Part shown: positions 46,200 through 52,752 of the stretch, piece by piece | Layout of the letters: each line of letters opens with the position of its first letter | Position numbering within the stretch: the first letter of the stretch is position 1 | Source of the DNA: an uncultured Lachnospiraceae bacterium | GTDB taxonomy: Bacteria; Bacillota; Clostridia; Lachnospirales; Lachnospiraceae | NCBI GenBank assembly: GCA_902787715.1 | Contig: CADAHQ010000010.1 | Span: forward strand, 1 to 52,752 | Direction: 5' to 3' | Length of the DNA stretch: 52,752 nucleotides | Notes under the pieces: generated by a model | What the model was told of the DNA's origin: nothing | What the model saw: the letters and a program-made list of their open reading frames with translations, nothing else | The model's database searches: none | Position numbers and translations under genes: made by a program

Positions 46200-47405
46200 T
46201 CAGCCACAGTAGATGCGGGCCACCTTCTCCGGAAGATGGTTCTTCACGAACTCTCCGGCAGCGGCAATGGCTTTCGCGTCCTCAAGGCATCCGGGCAGTC
46301 TGCGGTAGCCCTGAAGCTCCGCCTCCTCGACACGGAAGAAGTTGATATCGGCCGCCTCGGGAAGGGGCTTGCCTTCGCTGATGCCCTCCATCGCGGCGTA
46401 AATTAACAAGGCAAATGCAATATACGGATTGGACGAAGGATCCGCCGAACGGAGCTCCGCACGTCTGCTGCCGCCGGTGACCGCGGGAACGCGAACCAGC
46501 TGGGAGCGGTTTTCCTTCGACCAGGAGATGTACCCGGGCGCTTTGCGCAGACCGAGTCTCCGGTAGGAGTCCTCCGTAGGATTTAAGAACGCGGTCATCT
46601 CCTCCGCACGCGCAAGAATTCCCGCAATCATACCGTCAAATGCCGCATCGCTGTCCGGGTGTACCGAGACGTTGATGTGGAATCCGTTGCCCGGCATGTC
46701 GGGAATCGGCTTCGGGGAAAAGTCCGCATACAGACCGTTGCGCGCGGCAATGGTGCGGACAACCGTCTGGAATGTCATGGCCTGGTCCGCCGCCGTCAGA
46801 GCGTCGGAGTAACGGAAATCAATCTCATTCTGTCCCGGACCCTCCTCGTGGTGGGAGCTCTCCGGGCGGATGCCCATCTGCTCAAGGGTGAGGCAGATCT
46901 CGCGGCGGATGTTCTCGCCGCGGTCCTCCGGGGCGATGTCCATATATCCGGCATGGTCGTAAGGGTGGTTCGTGGGCTGCCCGTTCTCGTCCAGCTCGAA
47001 GAGATAAAACTCCTGCTCGGCGCCGAACTCGAAGGAGTATCCCGCTGCCTTCGCATCCTCGACAGCCTTCTTGAGGATTCTCCGGGTGTCGCACTCAAAG
47101 GACGTTCCGTCGGGGTAGGTAATGTGACAGAACATGCGGACGACGCGTCCGTGCTCCGGCCGCCAGGGAAGCGGTGTCAGGGTCTCCGGCTCCGGATGCA
47201 GGATCAAATCGGACTTCGATTCGTCCCCAAATCCCGCGATTGCCGATGCATCAAAAGCAACCCCGTACTGAAACGCACGGGGCAATTCCTCAGCAAGGAC
47301 CGAAATGTTTTTCTGCCGTCCGAACACATCGCAAAATGCAAGCCGGACGAACTTCACATCCTCCTCCGCCACATACTGCAGCACTTCCTTCTCCGAACAA
47401 TTCAT
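46200..47405 (-). CDS. glnA: Glutamine synthetase family protein, short
   Basis: 401 residues, about 40-70 shorter than usual type I GlnA. Beta-grasp N-terminus (FVRLAFCDVFGRQKNISVLAEELP), then the metal-binding GAEQEFYLF, the SHHEEGPGQNEIDFRYSDAL block, the His of NGFHINVSV, and NRSQLVRVPAVTGGSRRAELRSADPSSNPYIAFALLIYA near ATP/glutamate. Catalytic residues seem kept, but the shortened C-terminal part lacks an adenylylation loop. It joins ammonia to glutamate, or is a GlnA-like gamma-glutamyl ligase for another amine. AGGAGG site; flanked by glutamate synthase genes and the ANTAR regulator. Confidence 0.85.
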   Translation of the reverse strand: MNCSEKEVLQYVAEEDVKFVRLAFCDVFGRQKNISVLAEELPRAFQYGVAFDASAIAGFGDESKSDLILHPEPETLTPLPWRPEHGRVVRMFCHITYPDGTSFECDTRRILKKAVEDAKAAGYSFEFGAEQEFYLFELDENGQPTNHPYDHAGYMDIAPEDRGENIRREICLTLEQMGIRPESSHHEEGPGQNEIDFRYSDALTAADQAMTFQTVVRTIAARNGLYADFSPKPIPDMPGNGFHINVSVHPDSDAAFDGMIAGILARAEEMTAFLNPTEDSYRRLGLRKAPGYISWSKENRSQLVRVPAVTGGSRRAELRSADPSSNPYIAFALLIYAAMEGISEGKPLPEAADINFFRVEEAELQGYRRLPGCLEDAKAIAAAGEFVKNHLPEKVARIYCG

Positions 47406-47467
47406 GACTTCCTCCTGACTTTACGTCCGGGGCCGCCGCCCGCGAACGCCGACAACATCCCCAAACA

Positions 47468-48235
47468 TTAATTCGCAACATACAGCTGCTTGTACGGGTT
47501 CCGGCTATCCGGCGTGACCACCGTAAACGGCGAGTCCATCACCTCCGAAACGTCGCATCCGAACAACTGACAATACTCTTCCACATATCCGCGAATCTCC
47601 GCGAGATCTTCCTCCTCCGCGGGTCGCGCCGTCACCTGCCACGGGAACGCAATGTCCGCAGCATCGGTGCGCAAAAACATCTTTCCGCCGTGCATACCCG
47701 TGCACGGAAAATTCCCTACGATCCGCCGTGCAGCCGGCACCAGGGTGCTTTCCGACGCGCCTTCTGCCAAAGCGCTTTCACCGTGGGTAAGACCCAGGAC
47801 AACAATCACACCGCCCGCCTGGTATTCCCCTAAGAAACTTCCGCAGCGGCCGCCGATGACCATTACCGGCACCTTTTCGCGGTACGCCTTCATGTGGATG
47901 CCCGCGCGGTATCCCGCATCGTCACGGACGAAGATTCTGCCGCCGCGCATCGCGTATCCGGCAGCGTCACCGATGTTGCCGTGCACCACAATCCGGCCGG
48001 CATTCATGGTATCGCCCACAGCGTCCTGGGCATTGCCGCGGACCGTGATATCGGCGCCGTTAAGGTAGGCTCCCAAAGCATTGCCCGGGGTTCCCTCGAT
48101 GGTAATCTCGCGGTCTGCCATACCGGCCGCGATGAACCGCTGCCCGAGGCATCCCGAGAGCGTGCACGCACCGTCCGTCTCGCGCAGTTTGTCGTTGACT
48201 TCCCGATAGTCGAGATTCTTCACATCGATTTTCAT
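47468..48235 (-). CDS. Glutamate synthase GXGXG-domain subunit
   Basis: 255 residues, right-handed beta-helix GXGXG domain (PF01493) with repeats such as ALGAYLNGADITVRGNAQDAVGDTMNAGRIVVHGNIGDAAGYAMRGGRIFVRD. It corresponds to the C-terminal domain of GltB and helps form the ammonia tunnel in the complex. Here it is a separate protein, as in archaeal-type glutamate synthase. The ATG shares bases with the oxidoreductase stop (TAATG). Confidence 0.9.
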   Translation of the reverse strand: MKIDVKNLDYREVNDKLRETDGACTLSGCLGQRFIAAGMADREITIEGTPGNALGAYLNGADITVRGNAQDAVGDTMNAGRIVVHGNIGDAAGYAMRGGRIFVRDDAGYRAGIHMKAYREKVPVMVIGGRCGSFLGEYQAGGVIVVLGLTHGESALAEGASESTLVPAARRIVGNFPCTGMHGGKMFLRTDAADIAFPWQVTARPAEEEDLAEIRGYVEEYCQLFGCDVSEVMDSPFTVVTPDSRNPYKQLYVAN

Positions 48236-49467
48236 TATACCGCACCTCCGAACTTTTTTCTACGTACATTCGAGGAAAATATCCTGCTTCCCGCCGATTC
48301 CTTGGCGGCTTCAAAATCAATCTCCGAAAGCGGCGTCTTCTCACGCACCAGCGCCGTGTAAATACCGGCCCGGTCGGTCTCGCCGATCAGCATGTAGCCG
48401 CCGAGATAACCGTCCTTCACGAAGAACCGCTTCAACACATCTCCGCGTCGGATCTCGCTCCGCTCGCCGTCATAGCTTCCGGCGGACATGATGTGGAGTC
48501 CGAAGAAGCCGATGGAGTTCATGGGGATTCCGGTCGAGAAATCCGCCTCCCCGCCGGCCATGTTAATGCCTGCCGTCCGGCCCTGCATATAGGCATTGGG
48601 AAGTATAGCCAGCACCCGGTTCGCCCCGATGGAAGCGTCATATCCTTCCGCACAATCGCCGGCCGCGTAAACGTCGGCAACCGAAGTTTTCATTTTTCGG
48701 TCCACCACGATACCGCGGTTCACGGTACCGCCGATGGCTTTGATCAATCCGATGTTCGCACGCACACCCACTGCAAGAACCAGCACGTCGAAGGAAACCT
48801 CCGCACCGCTCTTCATGGTCGCCTTGTTGCCTTCAAACTTCACAACGCTGTCCGAGAGCAGGAACTTGATTCCGTTGTTCTCCAGGTGCTTCTGCACGAT
48901 TCCCGCGCATTCCGCATCGAGGATACTGGAAAGCACGCGGTCCGCAAGGTCGCACACCGTGATGCTGCCGACTCTTCCGTGGATACCTTCGGCGCATTTT
49001 AAGCCGATCAGACCGGCGCCGACGATGAACACCCGGGAGTCCTTCGTGATTGCGCTCTCCAAAGCCAGCGCATCGTCAAGGGTCATAAAGCCGAACTTCT
49101 TCGGCACGGTCTCGAGGCCTTCCATCGGCGGAACGAAGGGCGAAGATCCCGCTGCCACGCACACGGTGTCATACGACAAATGCTTCCCGTCCGAAAGGAT
49201 CACTTCCTTCTTCTCCGAGTCAATCTCCTCCGCGGAGACGCCGTAGAGCACCTCGCATCCGTTCTTCCCGTAAAAGTCCGCGTCACGGTAGCGCATGCGC
49301 TCGCGGTCGGTCTTTCCCTCGAGGTAATAGGAAATCAGCGGACGGCTGTATACCGGATGATTCTCCTTGGAAACAACCGTGATGGAATCCTCGCTGCTCA
49401 CGCTGCGGATTCCTTCGATAGCACCGATTGCGGCAGTGCCGTTGCCGATGATGACATGATGTCGCAT
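48235..49467 (-). CDS. FAD/NAD(P)-dependent oxidoreductase
   Basis: 410 residues. FAD site IIGNGTAAIGAIEGIRSV at the N-terminus, second dinucleotide site VFIVGAGLIGLKCAEGI (about 147-163), and AAGDCAEGYDA (about 271-281). This NADH-rubredoxin/nitrite-reductase-like fold moves electrons between NAD(P)H and the Fe-S proteins. In the operon it probably supplies electrons to the split glutamate synthase through the ferredoxin, replacing GltD. ACGGAGG site. Confidence 0.9.
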   Translation of the reverse strand: MRHHVIIGNGTAAIGAIEGIRSVSSEDSITVVSKENHPVYSRPLISYYLEGKTDRERMRYRDADFYGKNGCEVLYGVSAEEIDSEKKEVILSDGKHLSYDTVCVAAGSSPFVPPMEGLETVPKKFGFMTLDDALALESAITKDSRVFIVGAGLIGLKCAEGIHGRVGSITVCDLADRVLSSILDAECAGIVQKHLENNGIKFLLSDSVVKFEGNKATMKSGAEVSFDVLVLAVGVRANIGLIKAIGGTVNRGIVVDRKMKTSVADVYAAGDCAEGYDASIGANRVLAILPNAYMQGRTAGINMAGGEADFSTGIPMNSIGFFGLHIMSAGSYDGERSEIRRGDVLKRFFVKDGYLGGYMLIGETDRAGIYTALVREKTPLSEIDFEAAKESAGSRIFSSNVRRKKFGGAV

Positions 49468-49552
49468 GGTTCCTCCGTATTCCGGGCAGTCCTCCGTGGG
49501 AGGGCTTCCCCTGGGTGGTTTCTATGATGGGATGGCGCAGACTGCGCCGTTT

Positions 49553-49981
49553 TTATCGATCCTCGTAAACGATGGCCTTGTTCGGGCAACCGGCAACGCA
49601 GGCCGGCGCTCCGCAGCTGTTGGCAAGGCAGAGCTCGCACTTTTGCATGATTCCGTCCCCTGCCGGCGCCAGGGCACCGTACGGGCAGACGAGGACGCAG
49701 GTCAGGCAGCCGACGCATTTGTCGCGATTGATCCGGACGACGCCGTCCTCCTTCCGGATGGCTCCGGCGATACAGCTCTTCACGCACATCGGATCCTCGC
49801 AGTGTCTGCAGGACACGGCGAAGGTGATTCGCTCGTCACCCTCCACGTGGATGCGGGGATAGATGTCTTTTCCCTTGAGCGCTGCCGTCATGTTGGCAAT
49901 TCCGGAGTTCGCCCACGCGCAGTTGTACTCGCACAAATGACATCCGAGGCACCATTCTTCATTCACATAGACTCGTTTCAT
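49553..49981 (-). CDS. Ferredoxin with multiple 4Fe-4S clusters
   Basis: 142 residues. Cys motifs CLGCHLCEYNC, CRHCEDPMCVKSC, CVGCLTCVLVCP, and CELCLANSCGAPACVAGCP account for up to four [4Fe-4S] clusters, as in DMSO-reductase-type/HycB-like electron carriers. It likely passes electrons from the FAD protein to the glutamate synthase core. AGGAGG site. An 85 bp gap with a small GC hairpin (GGCGCA/TGCGCC) separates it from the FAD oxidoreductase gene. Confidence 0.9.
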   Translation of the reverse strand: MKRVYVNEEWCLGCHLCEYNCAWANSGIANMTAALKGKDIYPRIHVEGDERITFAVSCRHCEDPMCVKSCIAGAIRKEDGVVRINRDKCVGCLTCVLVCPYGALAPAGDGIMQKCELCLANSCGAPACVAGCPNKAIVYEDR

Positions 49982-49989
49982 GTTGCCTC

Positions 49990-51495
49990 CTATTCTCCTG
50001 CATGCGAGATTCCGAGAATCTGCAGCTCCTTCTCGGTCAGGCCGACGCCGCGAAGCATCAGGCGGTTGCCGCGCAGCGCTTCAATGGAGTTGATGCCCAT
50101 GCCGCCGAGGATCTCCATGATCTCATGGCGCCATGCGTTCATCAGGTTGACAAGGCGCTGGCTGCCGATGTCGGGATTTAAGCGCTTCACAAGGTCGGGC
50201 CGCTGCGTCGCGATGCCCCAGTTGCATTTGCCGCTCTGGCATGTGCGGCACAGATGGCACCCCAGAGCCAGAACCGCTGCCGTCGCGATGTAGCAGGCGT
50301 CCGCGCCCAATGCAATAGCCTTCACCACATCGGCTGCGCTTCGGATGGAACCGCCGACCACCAGGGATACGTTGCCGCGGATTCCCTCGTCGCGGAGTCT
50401 CTGGTCCACCGCCGCAAGGGCAAGCTCAATCGGGATTCCGACGTTGTCGCGGATTCTCGTGGGCGCTGCACCGGTACCGCCGCGGAAACCGTCAATGGCG
50501 ATGATGTCCGCGCCGCTTCGCGCGATACCGCTGGCGATTGCCGCAATATTGTGAACCGCCGCCACCTTAACGATGACAGGCTTCTTGTAATCTGTAGCTT
50601 CCTTCAGGGAGAACACCAGCTGACGCAGGTCCTCGATGGAGTAGATGTCGTGGTGGGGTGCCGGAGAGATGGCATCCGATCCTTCCGGAATCATTCGCGT
50701 TCTCGACACGTCGCCCACAATCTTTGCACCCGGCAGATGACCGCCGATGCCGGGCTTTGCGCCCTGGCCCATCTTGATCTCCACCGCCGCACCGGCCTCC
50801 AGGTATGCCTCATGCACACCGAAACGTCCGCTTGCCACCTGCACGATGGTGTGCGGACCGTACTGATAGAAATCCTCGTGGAGTCCGCCCTCACCGGTGT
50901 TGTAGAGAATGCCGAGCTCCGTGGCCGCTCTGGCGAGGGAGGCATGGGCATTGTAGCTGATGGAACCGTAGCTCATGGCGGAGAACATTACAGGCATCGA
51001 AAGCTCAATCTGCGGCTCCAGTTTGCAGGTAAGCTTTCCGTCCGCATCCCGACCGACGCGCTGGGGCTTCTTTCCCAGGAACACCTTCGTCTCCATGGGC
51101 TCACGCAGCGGGTCGATGGGCGGGTTGGTAACCTGGGAGGCGTTGATCAGAATCTTGTCCCAGTATACCGGCAGCGGCTTCGGGTTGCCCATGGAACTTA
51201 GGAGAACACCGCCGCTGTTGGCCTGCTTGTAAATCTCTTTGATGGTTTCGTCCTGCCAGTTGGCATTTTCCCGAAGACGGCAGTCGCTCTTGACAATCTT
51301 CAATGCTCTGGTCGGACACAGCGAAACGCAGCGCTGGCAATTGACGCATTTGCTCTCGTCGCTCACCATCACCTTGTGGTCCGCATCATAGGCATGAACT
51401 TCGTTTGCGCACTGTCGCTCACATACGCGGCAGGCGATACAGCGGTTCTCGTTTCGAACCACTTCGTATTCCGGATAGATGAAATCGATTCCCAT
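49990..51495 (-). CDS. Glutamate synthase core subunit (FMN) with N-terminal 2x[4Fe-4S]
   Basis: 501 residues. Two ferredoxin-type clusters lie at the N-terminus (CIACRVCERQCANEV and CVNCQRCVSLCP, about 18-63). The FMN-binding glutamate synthase barrel (PF01645) follows with SMPVMFSAMSYGSISYNAHASLARAA, GEGGLHEDFYQYG, QGAKPGIGGHLPGAKI, HHDIYSIEDLRQLV, AIDGFRGGTGAAPTRIRDNVGIP and the Cys cluster CHLCRTCQSGKCNWG. It converts 2-oxoglutarate and ammonia to glutamate. This is the archaeal-type split form. Starts 2 bp after the amidotransferase stop. Confidence 0.95.
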   Translation of the reverse strand: MGIDFIYPEYEVVRNENRCIACRVCERQCANEVHAYDADHKVMVSDESKCVNCQRCVSLCPTRALKIVKSDCRLRENANWQDETIKEIYKQANSGGVLLSSMGNPKPLPVYWDKILINASQVTNPPIDPLREPMETKVFLGKKPQRVGRDADGKLTCKLEPQIELSMPVMFSAMSYGSISYNAHASLARAATELGILYNTGEGGLHEDFYQYGPHTIVQVASGRFGVHEAYLEAGAAVEIKMGQGAKPGIGGHLPGAKIVGDVSRTRMIPEGSDAISPAPHHDIYSIEDLRQLVFSLKEATDYKKPVIVKVAAVHNIAAIASGIARSGADIIAIDGFRGGTGAAPTRIRDNVGIPIELALAAVDQRLRDEGIRGNVSLVVGGSIRSAADVVKAIALGADACYIATAAVLALGCHLCRTCQSGKCNWGIATQRPDLVKRLNPDIGSQRLVNLMNAWRHEIMEILGGMGINSIEALRGNRLMLRGVGLTEKELQILGISHAGE

Positions 51496-51497
51496 AC

Positions 51498-52598
51498 TTA
51501 GTACGCCCCTTCCCTGACTTTGACGATAACCGGCTCGCCGCCCGACGGTGCCCAGATGTTTGTAACCTCCGGCTCCATCACGCGGATGGCCGCTTCCTCA
51601 CTGGCGATGAACACTTTGTCATCCTTTTCGCCCACCACCATGGAGCGTAGCTTCAGGCGGTCGTTTAGCGCCATCAGCCCGCCGTCGAAGCCGAGCACGA
51701 TAGAGAACGGTCCGGTGATTAGGAGGCTCGGGAACACGGTCCGCAGGTACTGCAGCTTCTGCTTTTCGTAGGCATCCTGCTTTCCCTCAATGGTGCTCCA
51801 GAACGGCGCCGCAATCACGTTTGCGGCCTCCGTAAGCGTCAGCCCCTGCACACGCAGGAGATAGTCAAGAATATAGGTGATAACCTCGGTATCGGTCTGG
51901 AGGTTGCATTTGTAGCCGAACATCTCGATGAACCGGCGGTTCGCGTCGTAGGAGGAAATCTCGCCGTTGTGCACAACCGAATAATCGAGAAGCGTGAAGG
52001 GATGCGCGCCGCCCCACCAGCCGGGGGTGTTGGTCGGATACCGGCCGTGCGCGGTCCAGCTGTAGCCCTCGTACTCATCGAGGCAATAGAAGCGTCCCAC
52101 ATCCTCGGGGAAACCGACGGCCTTGAAGGTTCCCATGTTCTTGCCGCTGGAGAAGACGTAAGCACCCTTCATCTCGGTGTTGATCTTCATGACCGTGCGG
52201 GCGACAAATTCCTTCTCGTCAAGCTGCAGGTCGGCAAGCACGGAGCGGAGCGGTGTCACAAAATACCGCCAGATGATCGGCTCATCCGTAATCTCGGGAA
52301 TCTTCCTCGTGGGAATCAATTCGCCCTTGACCACCTCAAAGCTCTCCTTCAGGAATGCCTCGCACTCCTTCCGGGTATCGCGGCAGTCGAAAAACAGATG
52401 CAGCGCATAGTAATCCTTGTACTCCGGGTAGATGCCGTATCCGGCAAATCCGCCCCCGAGTCCGTTACTGCGGTCGTGCATCGGCTTCATCGATTCCATG
52501 ATGGCCTCACCGGTCATCTTCTTTCCTTCCCTTGATATCACGGCGGCTATCGCACATCCGGACGGAATCCGGATCTCACCCTCTCGCATCCCAGCCAT
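51498..52598 (-). CDS. Glutamine amidotransferase class II subunit of glutamate synthase
   Basis: About 366 residues from ATG 52598 (AAGGGAGGA site); a frame to 52637 runs into the hairpin leader. The Ntn nucleophile is the Cys of IPSGCAIAAVI (about residue 15), so a short propeptide would have to be removed, or the Cys acts internally. GATase2 blocks: DRSNGLGGGFAGYG, AHGRYPTNTPGWWGGAHPF, VVHNGEISSYDANRRFIE, TDTEVITYILDY. It frees ammonia from glutamine for the core subunit. First gene of the nitrogen operon in this window. Confidence 0.9.
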   Translation of the reverse strand: MAGMREGEIRIPSGCAIAAVISREGKKMTGEAIMESMKPMHDRSNGLGGGFAGYGIYPEYKDYYALHLFFDCRDTRKECEAFLKESFEVVKGELIPTRKIPEITDEPIIWRYFVTPLRSVLADLQLDEKEFVARTVMKINTEMKGAYVFSSGKNMGTFKAVGFPEDVGRFYCLDEYEGYSWTAHGRYPTNTPGWWGGAHPFTLLDYSVVHNGEISSYDANRRFIEMFGYKCNLQTDTEVITYILDYLLRVQGLTLTEAANVIAAPFWSTIEGKQDAYEKQKLQYLRTVFPSLLITGPFSIVLGFDGGLMALNDRLKLRSMVVGEKDDKVFIASEEAAIRVMEPEVTNIWAPSGGEPVIVKVREGAY

Positions 52599-52629
52599 GG
52601 TTGGTTCCTCCCTTGAAATAGTCAACCTC

Positions 52630-52720
52630 GCGAGCAAGCTCGCTCGGCAATCTGCAGACTTCGTCTGCTTCCGGTCTCGTTCCGACGCTTCATCGAAAGC
52701 TTCGCTTTCATGAAGGCGTC
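52630..52720 (-). promoter_or_regulatory. Three stem-loops upstream of the split glutamate synthase operon
   Basis: Stem-loop A: GCGAGC/GCTCGC at 52630-52643, 2-base loop. B: GCAGAC/GTCTGC at 52654-52668, loop GAA on the minus strand. C: an almost perfect 16-17 bp stem with two single bulges at 52684-52720, again with a C-GAA-G loop (core GCGAAGC, an unusually stable mini-hairpin). All lie in the presumed 5' leader. The hexaloop pattern of known ANTAR target hairpins is not met. Confidence 0.6.
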
Positions 52721-52752
52721 CTCACGATCCCGCCGATTGCCCTCACCTTCGC

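Noticed and set aside
52630-52720. Canonical ANTAR dual-hairpin target
   Set aside because: The stem-loops have 2-3 base loops rather than hexaloops with A at position 1 and G at position 4, so the known consensus is not met. Kept only as a structured leader.

Overview
The window looks like part of a Clostridia (Firmicutes) chromosome, probably Lachnospiraceae or a close relative. Evidence: nearly every start has a strong AGGAGG-type ribosome binding site, promoters are plain TTGACA/TATAAT, and there are YlmH, ANTAR, ABC-F, DUF4143-ATPase and HipAB genes plus a split glutamate synthase. Essentially every gene I can support lies on the minus strand, so transcription runs right to left. GC content shifts: about 1-8.4 kb is AT-rich (roughly 40% GC in sampled lines), about 8.4-52.7 kb is GC-rich (near 60%), and the hipBA module (17.8-19.4 kb) is an AT-rich patch inside the GC-rich part.

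Layout in coordinate order. (1) 1-8.4 kb, accessory zone: a HAD phosphatase, small hypothetical (immunity-like) genes, a DUF4143 ATPase with its own promoter, an ArsR / C_GCAxxG / GNAT operon with promoter and paired operators, a GNAT gene fragment, another GNAT, a two-gene chromate-transporter pair, and a decayed toxin tail followed by two coupled small acidic genes. (2) 8.4-43.6 kb, a dense co-directional array of about 36 small enzyme genes. It holds 14 genes with GNAT acetyltransferase domains (15 or more domains), three methyltransferases, an APH(3')-III-like phosphotransferase and a second APH-fold kinase, two nucleotidyltransferase genes, four P-loop kinase domains, Nudix, HAD, PHP, CN-hydrolase, isochorismatase and S51 peptidase genes, an MFS exporter, a flavodoxin-like reductase, GH10 and GH31 glycosidases, and free-Met-sulfoxide reductase. 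At least six proteins are fusions: HD-GNAT, Zn-PLC-like-tyrosine phosphatase, GNAT-nucleotidyltransferase, kinase-GNAT twice, and GNAT-GNAT. (3) 43.6-45.5 kb: an ABC-F gene behind a promoter, a 23-codon leader peptide and a strong stem-loop. (4) 45.5-52.75 kb: a nitrogen-assimilation operon. In transcription order it has a glutamine amidotransferase subunit, an FMN/Fe-S glutamate synthase core, ferredoxin, an FAD oxidoreductase, a GXGXG subunit, a glutamine-synthetase-family protein and an ANTAR regulator, preceded by three stem-loops.

How it may work together: the array has the composition of an antibiotic or small-molecule modification arsenal (acetylation, phosphorylation, nucleotidylylation, methylation, ribosome protection, efflux). 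Several members have tiny, well-initiated leader ORFs or stem-loops upstream, which suggests translation-coupled control. The array as a whole, its fusion proteins, the leader/stem-loop units, and a strongly over-represented octamer (CGGAAAAT) are the parts I find most novel. Substrates of individual GNATs, kinases and methyltransferases cannot be assigned from sequence alone. No tRNA, rRNA, CRISPR array or intact transposase was seen.
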